A stretch of 64,000 bases of DNA from assembly GCA_034506255.1 (NCBI GenBank), contig JAPDPX010000011.1, positions 89,922 through 153,921 on the forward strand, given 5' to 3'. Made by a program: the position numbers and the translations under genes. The stretch is from a candidate division KSB1 bacterium (GTDB taxonomy: Bacteria > Zhuqueibacterota > Zhuqueibacteria > Zhuqueibacterales > Zhuqueibacteraceae). The notes under the pieces are model-generated. The model searched no databases. It was given only the letters and a program-made list of their open reading frames with translations, and was not told the origin of the DNA. Every line of letters starts with the position of its first letter. The first letter of the stretch is position 1. Shown piece by piece: positions 44,379 to 53,475 of the stretch.

Positions 44379-46439
44379 ATGAAAAATTTTCCCCCGAGAC
44401 GGGTGAGCTGCCTGCTGGTGTTCGTGCTGTTGCAATCCGCCCTGCCGCAAACTGCGGATCTCGATTTGTGGCAAAAGTATCGCACCAGCCGTGCGGCGCG
44501 CAAAAGTGAGCAGGCGGCGCTGGCCAAGCGCCTGCTTGCACCACCGATGACCGCGAATCCGCAGACGGCACAATGGGATGCCGTGTTCTATGACCTGAAT
44601 CTTGTCTTGTCGACGGCGCCCTACAATCTCGCGGGCACGGTGACCGGCGTGTTTCGCAGTCAGGCCGCCAATCTCCAGGCGATCACGCTCGATTTCGACT
44701 CGCGCGAAGATCTCACGCCATGGCAATCCCTGCAAGTCACCGGCAACGTCAGCAATTGGTCGCATGCCAATTGGATGTTGACCGTGCAGCTCGACCGGCC
44801 CTACAATCCTGGAGAAACCTTTCAGATCACCGTGCACTATGCCGGCGTGCCGCGCGCCGGCGGCCTCAAGGGATTCGGCTTCGACAAGAATCCCTACGGC
44901 GATCTCGTGATCTCGACGTTGAGCGAGCCCTATTTGGCGCGCACCTGGTGGCCCTGCAAAGATGATCCCGACGACAAGGCGGACTCGGTGCGCGTCGCGG
45001 TCACCGTGCCGCAGAACATGCTCGTCGGTTCCAATGGCCTGCTGGTGGCGGAAACCAACAATGGCAATGGCACCAAAACCTTCGTGTGGAAGGAAAGCTA
45101 TCCCATCACCACCTACCTGGTTTCCCTGGCGGTTTCCAACTACGCCACCTTCTCCGAACAATGGGAATACGCCCCCGGCAAATTCCTGCCGCTGGTCTAC
45201 TATGTTTATCCCGCGCAATTGAGCGCGGCGCGCACCGCTTTTGAAAAAATACCGGAGATGCTGCGCGTCTATTCCGGCCTCTTCGGCGAATATCCTTTTC
45301 TCAGGGAGAAATACGGCCATGCCGTGTTCGAGTGGGGCGGCGCGATGGAGCACCAAACTTTGACCAGCATTGGCGGGGTCGGCACCAACTGGGAATACAC
45401 CTACGCGCACGAACTGGCGCATCAGTGGTTCGGCAATCTCGTCACCTGCCAGAACTGGGGCGACATCTGGTTGAACGAAGGCTTTGCGACTTACTGCGAA
45501 GCCTTGTGGGTCGAGGCCACCAAGGGCATGAAGGCCTACCATGACTATCAAAATCTCGCGCTTCCTTCCCTGCCATATTGGGGGCGCGATCCCATCTACC
45601 GCTACGACACGCGCGATCCCTGGTACATTTTCCACGGCACGGTCTACGACAAGGGGGGCTGGGTGCTGCACATGCTGCGCCGTGTCCTGGGCGACTCGGT
45701 CTTTATGAAGATTTTGCAGGAATATCCCAATGATCCGGCGTTCAAATTCAAAACGGCGGCCACGCCGCAATTCCGCGATTTCTGCGAAAAGATCAGCGGC
45801 AGGGAGCTGGATTGGTTCTTCCAGCAGTGGATTTACGAACCCTATTATCCGGTGTATGAATGGGGCACGGCCGTCCTCTCGTCCACGGGCGGCAGCTCCC
45901 TCTTCATGAAGATCGAGCAAACCCAGTCGCGCGTTTCCGCCGAATATGACCACCTCTACAAGATGCCGCTCGAGGTGGAAATCGTTTTTCTGGATCGCAC
46001 CACCGAGCGCTTCACGGTGTGGGATTCACTGCAGGTGCAGACATTCGAATTTCCGCTGCGTGCCTCGCCGGCAGCCGTGCGCCTCGATCCGGATAATTGG
46101 GTGTTGAAGGAGGCGCGCCGGGTGCAGCTCACGGACATCGAAACGCCGGCCGGAGGTGCGCCGGTGTTCCAGCTGTGGCAGAACTATCCCAATCCCTTCA
46201 ACCCCAGCACTGTCATTCGCTACGAGCTGCCGCAATCCGCCGCGGTGGAACTGGCAATTTATGATGTGCAGGGCAAGAAGATCTATGCCTTCTCCACGGC
46301 CGTGCAGGCAGCGGGCAGTCATGCCGTGACGTGGGACGGCAAAGATCAAGCAGGCAACCAGGTGGCCAGCGGCGTGTACGTGTATCGCCTGAAGATGGGC
46401 GGACAGGTTCGGGTGAGAAAGATGATTTTGTTGCGGTAG
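44379..46439 (+). CDS. M1 family aminopeptidase with T9SS sorting domain
   Basis: Encodes 686 residues from ATG 44379, behind GCGAGGAGC. A signal peptide (about residues 1-25) leads to an M1 aminopeptidase: substrate motif WGGAMEHQTLTS near residue 322, zinc site HELAHQWFGN near residue 344 and NEGFATYCEAL near residue 366 (third zinc ligand Glu). GAMEH in place of GAMEN is a known variant. A C-terminal beta domain is followed by LWQNYPNPFNPSTVIRYEL (from about residue 598) to the KMILLR end, a type A T9SS sorting domain. The enzyme is therefore exported through T9SS to the cell surface or medium, where it would remove N-terminal residues from peptides. Confidence 0.94.
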   Translation: MKNFPPRRVSCLLVFVLLQSALPQTADLDLWQKYRTSRAARKSEQAALAKRLLAPPMTANPQTAQWDAVFYDLNLVLSTAPYNLAGTVTGVFRSQAANLQAITLDFDSREDLTPWQSLQVTGNVSNWSHANWMLTVQLDRPYNPGETFQITVHYAGVPRAGGLKGFGFDKNPYGDLVISTLSEPYLARTWWPCKDDPDDKADSVRVAVTVPQNMLVGSNGLLVAETNNGNGTKTFVWKESYPITTYLVSLAVSNYATFSEQWEYAPGKFLPLVYYVYPAQLSAARTAFEKIPEMLRVYSGLFGEYPFLREKYGHAVFEWGGAMEHQTLTSIGGVGTNWEYTYAHELAHQWFGNLVTCQNWGDIWLNEGFATYCEALWVEATKGMKAYHDYQNLALPSLPYWGRDPIYRYDTRDPWYIFHGTVYDKGGWVLHMLRRVLGDSVFMKILQEYPNDPAFKFKTAATPQFRDFCEKISGRELDWFFQQWIYEPYYPVYEWGTAVLSSTGGSSLFMKIEQTQSRVSAEYDHLYKMPLEVEIVFLDRTTERFTVWDSLQVQTFEFPLRASPAAVRLDPDNWVLKEARRVQLTDIETPAGGAPVFQLWQNYPNPFNPSTVIRYELPQSAAVELAIYDVQGKKIYAFSTAVQAAGSHAVTWDGKDQAGNQVASGVYVYRLKMGGQVRVRKMILLR

Positions 46440-46827
46440 GGCGTCGTGTACTGCACCCGATTCGGCGCACAAGCAGTATGCGGACGTATGCGTTGACGCA
46501 GAAGGCACGTAAGGTTGTAGCGCATGCCAACTTTTTGGCAGAAGAGGTTCTGGACCAGGTTTTCAGACAAGCTGAAAACTGGAGCCGTTTCACGGCAGCC
46601 TCTGTCTTTGACAGGATAACAGGACTTGCATGATTTCTCTGAAATCTTGCAAATCCCGTTATCCTGTCGAAAAGCAACTCCTTTGAGAATTGCCCCTGTT
46701 GAAAATTGAAGCCCTGGAACGGCACAAATACTTTTGGCGGAATGAGGGCGTGACAGAGTGATCTCAGATCATTATTCTGCCGAGAACTTTCAGAATTTTT
46801 TTCTGAATTAGGTTGACTAATCTGCCT
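46440..46827. other. Intergenic region with a palindromic repeat
   Basis: No gene. It contains the imperfect palindrome at 46610-46668, listed separately, and an AT-rich segment just before the next start. Confidence 0.5.
46610..46668. repeat. Imperfect palindrome GACAGGATAAC...GTTATCCTGTC
   Basis: A 59-bp hairpin-forming repeat: GACAGGATAACAGG pairs with CCCGTTATCCTGTC, and the inner ACTTGCATGATTT with AAATCTTGCAAAT. This ATCCTGT-type palindrome resembles repeats common in intergenic regions of many bacteria. Not coding. Confidence 0.7.
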
Positions 46828-48258
46828 ATGATGCCGATCAACCGCAGCCTGGGGTTTGAAGTGCTGGGCATTGTTGCCCTTGCCATATGGCCGTTTTCCG
46901 CGGTTTTTGCCCAGCTCGAGCCGGATCCTTGGTCGCAGCGTTGTGCGCCGTTTGTGCGAGACCAGCGGGCAAGGCCAGAATATCCCTGGATCATCGACAA
47001 AGCCAGAGAGCAAAAGGACGTTTTTGCCCAGCTGGACAGCAACCTCACGCTTATCGGCTTATGGCCGTGGGGGACGTGCACCGCCGTGGCGGCGCGAGAG
47101 CATTATGCTTTCATCGGCAATGGCAGTCTCTTTCAGGCGTTTGATCTTTCAAATCCCGCCCAGCCGGAAATTCTGGGTGAAGTGTTTTTGGGCCAGTCCC
47201 TGGCTTATGATATCAAGCCAAAGGAAATTTTGCCTTTGTTGCGGATGGCAATTTGAAAGTCATTGACATCTCCGATCCGGCTCGGCCACAACGCGTTGCC
47301 GCCTTGTATCTGCCGGAAACTTTCGCCGTGCGCATTTTGATTTCTGGGAATTATGCCTACATCGGCTCATTGGGCGCGATTGTCTCTATCGTCGATATTT
47401 CCACGCCAACTTCGCCTTTTGTCAAAAATACTTTTCGGCTGAGCGATGATTTCGTTAAAAACATGGCGATCTATGAGTCGTATCTGTATATCAAAACCGA
47501 GCACCCGATTGCTCCGATTTACATCCATGACGTTTCCGATCTTGACAATCCTCGTTTGGCCCGGTGTAGTGCACCCCATTTATGCAACCTGGCACGACAA
47601 TACGCCGGGCAACTACGAAATCTATTATCGCGTGCGCACCGGCAGTTCGTGGAGCGCCACGCAAAACCTCAGCAATAGCCCGGCCTCGTCAACCTATCCT
47701 TGTCTCGGCGGACCAGTGAACAACGCGCCGGTAGCCTTGTGGGTTGAAAATGTCAGCGGCAACAATGAAATCAAGTATGCTTGGGTTGGTCAAGCCAGCA
47801 GCGGGCTTCTTGCCACAACGCCGGGGCCGTCTTCATATCCGACGTTTACCACACGCAGCATTGCTGGTGGCACACGCATTTTGGGATTGTGGACAGAAGG
47901 CTCAGCGTCACCCTATTTCATCCAGGACAGTTTTGTTGATCTGGTGCCGTTGGCCAAGCCATGGGTGGAGGAAGAGCGGCATGCTGGCGTGCCGCCGGCA
48001 TTTGTCCTGCATCCGAGCTATCCGAATCCATTCAATCCCGCCAGCACGATTCAATATGATCTGCCCGAGGCAGCGCTGGTGCAGTTGGTGATATTGAATA
48101 TGCTCGGCCAGGAAGTCGCCCGCTTGGTGGAAGGCTGGCAGCCGGCCGGCCGTTATCAAGTGAACTGGAGAAGCGGCGGGCATCCCAGCGGAGTCTATTT
48201 CTGCCACCTGCGCGCCGGGGAGTTCGTGGCAACGAGGAAGATGAACCTGTTGCATTGA
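46828..48258 (+). pseudogene. Chimeric, frameshifted LVIVD-repeat/T9SS surface protein
   Basis: The 5' part is a secreted LVIVD-type propeller: a signal peptide, then YAFIGNGSLFQAFDLSNPAQPE, and after a frameshift near 47225, GNLKVIDISDPARPQRVAALYL and IVSIVDISTPTSPF. Near 47565 the sequence switches frame and family abruptly: ATWHDNTPGNYEIYYRV, SGNNEIKYAWVG, and a C-terminal T9SS domain (YPNPFNPASTIQYDLPE to KMNLLH). The two halves belong to different proteins, so a deletion or recombination fused two neighbouring surface-protein genes. Unlikely to make one functional protein. Confidence 0.8.
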
Positions 48259-48307
48259 GACCTGTTGACTTGCACCGTCTCGCATTCAAACAACGAAAGG
48301 AAAGCCT

Positions 48308-48748
48308 ATGAAACTCTTGCGCATCGCGCGTGTGCCGCCGGTAGTGGTGTCGCCCGCGGACACCGTGCAAACCGCCGTGGAGAAGATGTGTGATGTTGGC
48401 GTCGGCGCGGTGGCGGTCGTGGATCAAGCCGGCCGGCCGGTGGGTATTTTCACTGAACGCGATCTCATGCAGCGCGTGGTGCGACCGGGCCGTGATCCGC
48501 ATGAGACGCACGTGGAAAAAGTAATGACCCGTGACCCGGTGGTGGCGCCCCAGGAAATGGAAGCCAGCGATGCCTTCGAATTCATGACGGAGAGGAATCT
48601 TCGCCACCTGCCCATTACTGATCATCTCGGCAAACTGCAGGGCATGCTCTCGGTTCGCCATCTCATGCGGCACATCGTCGAGCATCTCTCCCACGAGCTG
48701 GAGGGCCTGAACGCCTATCTCGGCGCGGATGCCCCGGGAGGGGATTGA
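48308..48748 (+). CDS. CBS-domain pair protein
   Basis: Encodes 146 residues from ATG 48308 behind CGAAAGGAAAG. Two CBS motifs: VVSPADTVQTAVEKMCDVGVGA...GRPVGIFTERDLMQRVV (residues about 13-57) and VVAPQEMEASDAFEFMTERN...GKLQGMLSVRHLMRHIV (about 78-120). CBS pairs bind adenosine nucleotides as energy sensors. It has no fused effector domain, so a partner protein is expected; none is obvious here. Confidence 0.93.
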   Translation: MKLLRIARVPPVVVSPADTVQTAVEKMCDVGVGAVAVVDQAGRPVGIFTERDLMQRVVRPGRDPHETHVEKVMTRDPVVAPQEMEASDAFEFMTERNLRHLPITDHLGKLQGMLSVRHLMRHIVEHLSHELEGLNAYLGADAPGGD

Positions 48749-48926
48749 CCCTGCCAGCGGGAGGCGGGCGCAGGAAGCATGCGGCTGGTGGCAGTTGACA
48801 AATGGCACGCTGCAGGTTGTGGCGGGGTCGCTTTCTGAAGATCGTCCGAGGCTCCGGAACCCCGCACCGCCTGCGGCGCCGGAATAAATTTTTGCGGAAG
48901 CCCAACACTCAGAAAGGAGCATCGCC

Positions 48927-49397
48927 ATGCCGACGTTGCAAACCTTGAAAGCGCATCTCGATGCGCAGCGCATTCCTTATGAAATTATTCACCACCGCCG
49001 GGATTTTACCGCGCAGGAAACCGCCGCCCACACGCACACGCCCGGCCGTCTGTTCGCCAAAACCGTCATCGTGGCCGTCGACCACAAATACTGCATGTTC
49101 GTTTTGTCCGCCAATGATCACATCGATCTGGAGAAGGTGCGCCAGGCGCTCAAGGCCGGCGAGGTCCGCATCGCCACGGAAAGTGAAGTGGCGCATGTCT
49201 GCGAGGATTGCGAGCCGGGCGCCATGCCACCCTTTGGCAACTTCTATGATTTGCCGGTTTATGTCAGCCATAAACTCACGCAGGATCACATGATCACCTT
49301 CAACGCCGGCACACACGAGGAGGTCATGCGGCTGCTCTATCAGGATTATGACAAACTGGTGCATCCCCGGGTGCTGGATTTTACCGTCGCCCACTGA
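48927..49397 (+). CDS. YbaK-type aminoacyl-tRNA deacylase-like protein
   Basis: Encodes 156 residues from ATG 48927 behind GAAAGGAG. The YbaK/ProX editing domain is complete: YEIIHHRRDFTAQETAAHTH, LFAKTVIVAVDHKYCMFVLS (conserved catalytic Lys in FAKT), VRIATESEVAHVC and EPGAMPPFGNFYDLPVYVS (the GxxPPFG substrate loop). Such enzymes hydrolyse mischarged tRNAs, e.g. Cys-tRNA(Pro) or Ala-tRNA. Tail VHPRVLDFTVAH is family-like. Between CBS and FmdB genes. Confidence 0.92.
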   Translation: MPTLQTLKAHLDAQRIPYEIIHHRRDFTAQETAAHTHTPGRLFAKTVIVAVDHKYCMFVLSANDHIDLEKVRQALKAGEVRIATESEVAHVCEDCEPGAMPPFGNFYDLPVYVSHKLTQDHMITFNAGTHEEVMRLLYQDYDKLVHPRVLDFTVAH

Positions 49398-49488
49398 TCC
49401 CATCCGCCCATGGTCGGGCGGCGGCCAATCACCATTCCCCGGGTAATCCCGGATCATGTTCTCTACCCATGGAAAGGAGGTGGCTGTC

Positions 49489-49653
49489 ATGCCGACCTAT
49501 GAATACCGCTGCCAGGACTGTGGCCATCAATTCATCGAGGTGCTGCGGCTGGAGGAGCACGACAAGAAAAAGCCGGAATGCCCGAAATGCAAAAGCAAAA
49601 AGGTCGAGCAAATGCTCTCGAGCTTTTTCGCCAAAACCTCCAGCAAGACTTGA
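49489..49653 (+). CDS. FmdB-type zinc ribbon protein
   Basis: Encodes 54 residues from ATG 49489 with a strong GGAAAGGAGG. It starts MPTYEYRCQDCGHQF, the FmdB/CxxC regulatory-protein signature, with a second pair CPKC; four Cys bind zinc. The C-terminal Lys/Ser tail (SSFFAKTSSKT) is low-complexity. Members are proposed regulators, but most have no demonstrated target. It precedes a small membrane protein gene by 15 bp. Confidence 0.92.
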   Translation: MPTYEYRCQDCGHQFIEVLRLEEHDKKKPECPKCKSKKVEQMLSSFFAKTSSKT

Positions 49654-49668
49654 AACGAGGGTGCTCTT

Positions 49669-50073
49669 ATGAAAAATCACGTCAGGACGCTCGGTGGGCT
49701 CTATCTGCTGTTCGGCTTGTTCGGGCTGGTGGTGGCATGGATCAAGTGGCAGGCGCTCGCCGGCCATATGCCGGTGGTGGGAAAGATCAGCATACTTTCC
49801 AGCACCAGCGGCTTCACCGGCGTGATCTCCTTCATGTTTGTCATCATTGCGCTGCCCGCGCTGGTGGCCGGCTTCGCCCTGCTGAAACCACGTGCCTGGG
49901 CGCGAATCCTGGCGCTGGTGACCGGCTTTCTCTGCCTGGTGATTATTCCGCTCGGCACCGCGCTCGGCATCTATGCCATCTGGGTGTTGACCAACGAAGA
50001 AGCGCGGCGGGTGTTGGACTCGGATTCCGTGAAGGAAGCGGAGCTGCCGAGGGTTTTCCCACCCTATCATTGA
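49669..50073 (+). CDS. Small four-helix membrane protein
   Basis: Encodes 134 residues from ATG 49669 behind CGAGGG. Three to four hydrophobic segments are visible (LGGLYLLFGLFGLVVAWI, FTGVISFMFVIIALPALVAGF, ARILALVTGFLCLVIIPLG, GIYAIWVL), followed by a cytoplasmic tail. It resembles generic DUF-type membrane proteins; no function can be assigned. Probably co-transcribed with the zinc-ribbon gene. Confidence 0.7.
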   Translation: MKNHVRTLGGLYLLFGLFGLVVAWIKWQALAGHMPVVGKISILSSTSGFTGVISFMFVIIALPALVAGFALLKPRAWARILALVTGFLCLVIIPLGTALGIYAIWVLTNEEARRVLDSDSVKEAELPRVFPPYH

Positions 50074-50235
50074 GCGTTGCGCGCGATTGCCCCGCCGGCG
50101 CAACGGCCGGGCGGTGGCGTCGGGTGCGATTACCGATGCCCCCGGCATCGCACGCAACACCGGGCCATTCCTGCGGACCGCGCACCTTTTGCGAACCGCC
50201 CAAACACACCTGGATGAGGGGTGAAGGAGACGCTC

Positions 50236-50649
50236 ATGGCAAGCTTTGTCGAAGTCCTCGCAAACCGCTCCCGCCACACGCGCACGGTCGCGCGCTGCCT
50301 GACCGTGCTGTGGGCCGGTTGGTGGGTGTTGCTGGGATTGAGTTCGGGTTTCAGCGCCGGCGTGCCGCCGGCAAAAGTCCTGCTGCACCTCGCCATTCCC
50401 GGCTTGATCTTTTTGCTCACCGCCGCCATTGCCTGGCGTTGGGAGCATCTTGGCGCCAGGTTGCTGTTATGGGAAGGCGTGCTCATTTTCGCGTTTTATC
50501 CGATCATCACCTGGGGCGCCACAACTTTGGCCGGCGCCCTGCTGGTCATCTTCACCATGGCACTGCCGCCGTTGCTGGCGGGCATTCTCTTGCGTGAGAA
50601 TTGGCATCGCGCACGAATCCTGCGCCTGGTGGCCAACCGGCTGCTGTAA
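50236..50649 (+). CDS. Small membrane protein of unknown function
   Basis: Encodes 137 residues from ATG 50236 with GTGAAGGAG upstream. Four hydrophobic helices (TVLWAGWWVLLGLSSGF, LLHLAIPGLIFLLTAAI, LLLWEGVLIFAFYPIITWG, ALLVIFTMALPPLLAGILL) and basic ends (RSRHTRTVAR, RARILRLVANRLL). It has the same general layout as the gene at 49669, but clear similarity is not visible. It is the last gene before the B12 riboswitch. Confidence 0.7.
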   Translation: MASFVEVLANRSRHTRTVARCLTVLWAGWWVLLGLSSGFSAGVPPAKVLLHLAIPGLIFLLTAAIAWRWEHLGARLLLWEGVLIFAFYPIITWGATTLAGALLVIFTMALPPLLAGILLRENWHRARILRLVANRLL

Positions 50650-50846
50650 AAGTTTGGCAAAGGTCCCGAGTTTTGCCGGAGGTGTTTTCGCACACAGAAG
50701 CCGTGAGAAGACAAGTGCCTGCAGGTCATGAGCGCGAGGCTGGTGCTCCGGTGCCGCCAGCCATTCCCCGGGGCCTTTTGCCATCCGCTGGAGTTTATGT
50801 TTGGCCTTGCGCTTTTGATTTTTTCGGTTATATTGTCGCCAGCTTA

Positions 50847-51016
50847 CACGGGTAATCCCAACGCCATCCCGGTTGGGATAGGAAGCCGGTGAAAAACCGG
50901 CGCTGCCCCGCAACTGTAAACAGCTACGAAAGTCGCACGAAGCCACTGCCCTGCCGTTCGGGGTGGGAAGGCGCGACGAGTAGGTTTGAAGCTGCAAGCC
51001 AGGAGACCTGCCCGTG
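50847..51016 (+). promoter_or_regulatory. Cobalamin (B12) riboswitch aptamer
   Basis: All core elements are visible in order: closing stem P1 CACGGG (50847-50852) with CCCGTG (51011-51016); hairpin ATCCCAAC/GTTGGGAT (50855-50879); GGAAGCCGGTGAAAAACCGG (50881-50900); the B12-box core GCTGCCCCGCAACTGTAA (50902-50919); GCCACTGCCC (50942-50951); and AAGCCAGGAGACCTG near the 3' end. It senses adenosyl- or methylcobalamin and should lower expression of the downstream uptake genes when B12 is plentiful. Confidence 0.96.
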
Positions 51017-51115
51017 GAATACTTCGAGGGAAGAGTGAAGCTCTTGAGATGGAGGCCAGCGCGCCGCCCGCTTTTTCCATGGGCGAACGCGACAGGCTTC
51101 CCGACCAACCGGCAT

Positions 51116-51148
51116 CCCAACTTCTTTTCCCCGGAGGTTGGGTTTTTT
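51116..51148 (+). terminator. Intrinsic terminator, riboswitch expression platform
   Basis: CCCAACTTC (51116-51124) pairs with GAGGTTGGG (51134-51142, one G-U pair) around a 9-nt loop, followed by TTTTTT (51143-51148). It lies between the aptamer and the receptor start, so control is most likely by premature termination. The stem shares CCCAAC/GTTGGG with the first aptamer hairpin, which may allow alternative pairing. Confidence 0.85.
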
Positions 51149-51218
51149 ATTTTATAGCCCACCTCTGCCTCCTGGCATTCCACGGCAGCATCCCTTGCGC
51201 TTCCCAAAATTTCCCTGC

Positions 51219-53447
51219 ATGCCAGCGGTGATGCGATCATTCCCAACCACCACAGTCTTGCTTTTTGCACTCGGCGCGCTTGAAGTCGCGGCGGCGCAAA
51301 CAACGGTGAAAATCGCCGGCCGGGTGTTGTCTGCCAGCGGAGAGCCGTTGCCGGGCGCCCACGTTTGGGTGTTGCCTTCCGGCATGGGGGCGGTCGCGGA
51401 TGCCAGCGGCCATTTCGCGATCGAAAATTTGTTTGCGGGTGAGTATGACGTGCAGGCGAGTTTTGTGGGCTACGAACCGCAAATCCGCCAGGGGGTGGTG
51501 GTGCAAAAGGATTTCGTCACCACCGTCGATTTCAAACTGCAACCCAAAATCATCACCCTCGATGAGATTGTGATCGAGGCGGCAGCCGACCAGTCGGCCC
51601 TCAGCGCGTTTCAGCATAAAATCACCGCCGCGCAAATGCAACAAAGCGGCGCCCGCAATGTTGCTGAGTTGTTGCGCACCATGCCCGGCGTGGACATCAG
51701 CGAGGAGGCGGGAGGCAGTGGCCGCAAAAGAATCTCCATTCGCGGCAGCAATCCCAGTCAAGTATTGGTGCTGCTCGACGGTGTGCCGCTTAACGATCCG
51801 CTGACCGGCGAGGTCGATTTGAATCAAATCCCCCTGGCCGGGGTCGCAGAAATTCGGGTGTTGAAAGGCGGCCACAGCAGCCGCCATGGCAGCGGCGCGT
51901 TGGGCGGAGTGGTGGAAATCAGTTCGCAGCAAACGCCCCGGGATGAAATCCGGGTGAGCGGCCAGTTGGGTGAATATGGCGCCCGGGGCATCCGATCTTC
52001 GCTGGCGGGAAATTTCCGCAGGCTCAACGCTTTTTTCAGTTTTGAAAACCTCGCAGAAGAGGGGGACTATCCCTACGCTTACCAGCGGCCGGACGGCACC
52101 ACGGTTGAGGAAACCCGCCTGAACGCCGGTTTTGTTTCACGCAATTATTCGGGCAGGCTCGGCCTCGACCTCACGCCGCATTCCTTCCAATTCCACGCTC
52201 ATTTGCATCGCTCGCAACGCGGTCTGCCCGGACTGGTCTTTGCCTGGACGCCTTATGCCGAAGCGATGACTGATCGTCGCATTTTGCTCGGCCATTACAA
52301 TTTCCGGAGCCGCGCCTGGCACGGTCAACTCCTATTGTCACAACACCTCAACGCCACCGAATTTCACAATGCGCCGCCGCCGGACGCGCCGTTGCGGTTT
52401 CGCACGGTTCCGCCGTATCACACCAAGTACCGCATCCTCTCCCACCGCGCTGCCTTCGAGACCACCCTGCGATTCGGCCAGGGACAGGCCATTTTCCTTC
52501 AAACCTCCCTGCAAAGGGATGATTTCAAGGATGAGGATCTACTTTTTGGTTCTCCCGGCCCGATCCGGCAAACCAGCAACCTGGCCGGCAGCATGGCGTT
52601 GCGCAGCGAATGGCAATTGCCCAAACCGGAATTTTTGACCCGCCTGACCTTGACCCCGGCTGTGCGTTTTGATTTCATCTCCTTCAGGAATGGCGCACGG
52701 ACGCGGAACGACCGCCAAACCAGCCCCAACCTCGGGCTGCTGATTTCCCGAAATCGGCGCTGGCTGGTGAGCTTCCGCGCCAATTGGGGAGCATCATTTC
52801 GCGCACCGACTTTTGCCGATCTTTTCTATCAGGATTTTCGCGTGCGCGGCAATGCCAATTTGCTGCCGGAAAAAAGCCGGGATGTGGATGCCGGCCTGCA
52901 ACTGGGATTGCCCTGGCTGGGCCGGCTCGATCTGTCCGGGGGCTGCTTTCGACACGAACTTGAAAATCTCATCGTCTGGGAGTTGGGCTCTTTCGCCACA
53001 TGGCAGCCTTCCAACACCGCCGCGCTTTTGCAAGGCTGGGAGTGGGAGGCCTCCTGGCAAACCTGGCAAAATCGCCTCGCGCTGAACCTCAGTCAGGTCA
53101 TCCTGCACGCGGTGGACAAAAGCGGCCGGCGCACGACTCATGGCAAGCGGCTGACCTACCGCCCCGAACATTCCACCAAAGCCGGGCTGGAGATGCATCT
53201 CAAAAAAATCGTTTTGACTTACCACAAGCGCCTGGTCGGACCGCGTTTCGTCACCCCGGCGAACACGGTGAGCCTGCCGGCTTATGACGTGGATGATGCG
53301 ACGCTGCTGTTCAAACAGGAGTGGCAAAAACTCGAGGTGAATTGCAAAGCTTCGGTTTTCAACCTTTTTGATGCCGCCTATGAAATCGTCGAACGCGCGC
53401 CGCTGCCCGGCCGCCACTGGCGGGTGGAAGTGGAACTCGTTTACTGA
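51219..53447 (+). CDS. btuB: TonB-dependent vitamin B12 receptor (BtuB-like)
   Basis: About 742 residues from ATG 51219 (ATG 51231 also possible; neither has a strong ribosome binding site). A signal peptide is followed by a carboxypeptidase-like regulatory domain (VKIAGRVLSASGEPLPGAHVW, about residues 30-110), then a plug domain (NVAELLRTMPGVDISEE, RISIRGSNPSQVLVLLDGVPL, EIRVLKGGHSSRHGSGALGG) and a beta-barrel ending in the aromatic-terminal strand HWRVEVELVY. The N-terminal domain is typical of Bacteroidota-type receptors. Substrate assignment rests on the cobalamin riboswitch upstream and the BtuF-like gene downstream. Confidence 0.92.
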   Translation: MPAVMRSFPTTTVLLFALGALEVAAAQTTVKIAGRVLSASGEPLPGAHVWVLPSGMGAVADASGHFAIENLFAGEYDVQASFVGYEPQIRQGVVVQKDFVTTVDFKLQPKIITLDEIVIEAAADQSALSAFQHKITAAQMQQSGARNVAELLRTMPGVDISEEAGGSGRKRISIRGSNPSQVLVLLDGVPLNDPLTGEVDLNQIPLAGVAEIRVLKGGHSSRHGSGALGGVVEISSQQTPRDEIRVSGQLGEYGARGIRSSLAGNFRRLNAFFSFENLAEEGDYPYAYQRPDGTTVEETRLNAGFVSRNYSGRLGLDLTPHSFQFHAHLHRSQRGLPGLVFAWTPYAEAMTDRRILLGHYNFRSRAWHGQLLLSQHLNATEFHNAPPPDAPLRFRTVPPYHTKYRILSHRAAFETTLRFGQGQAIFLQTSLQRDDFKDEDLLFGSPGPIRQTSNLAGSMALRSEWQLPKPEFLTRLTLTPAVRFDFISFRNGARTRNDRQTSPNLGLLISRNRRWLVSFRANWGASFRAPTFADLFYQDFRVRGNANLLPEKSRDVDAGLQLGLPWLGRLDLSGGCFRHELENLIVWELGSFATWQPSNTAALLQGWEWEASWQTWQNRLALNLSQVILHAVDKSGRRTTHGKRLTYRPEHSTKAGLEMHLKKIVLTYHKRLVGPRFVTPANTVSLPAYDVDDATLLFKQEWQKLEVNCKASVFNLFDAAYEIVERAPLPGRHWRVEVELVY

Positions 53448-53475
53448 ACGCCGATCATCTCCAACCCGGTGCCAT

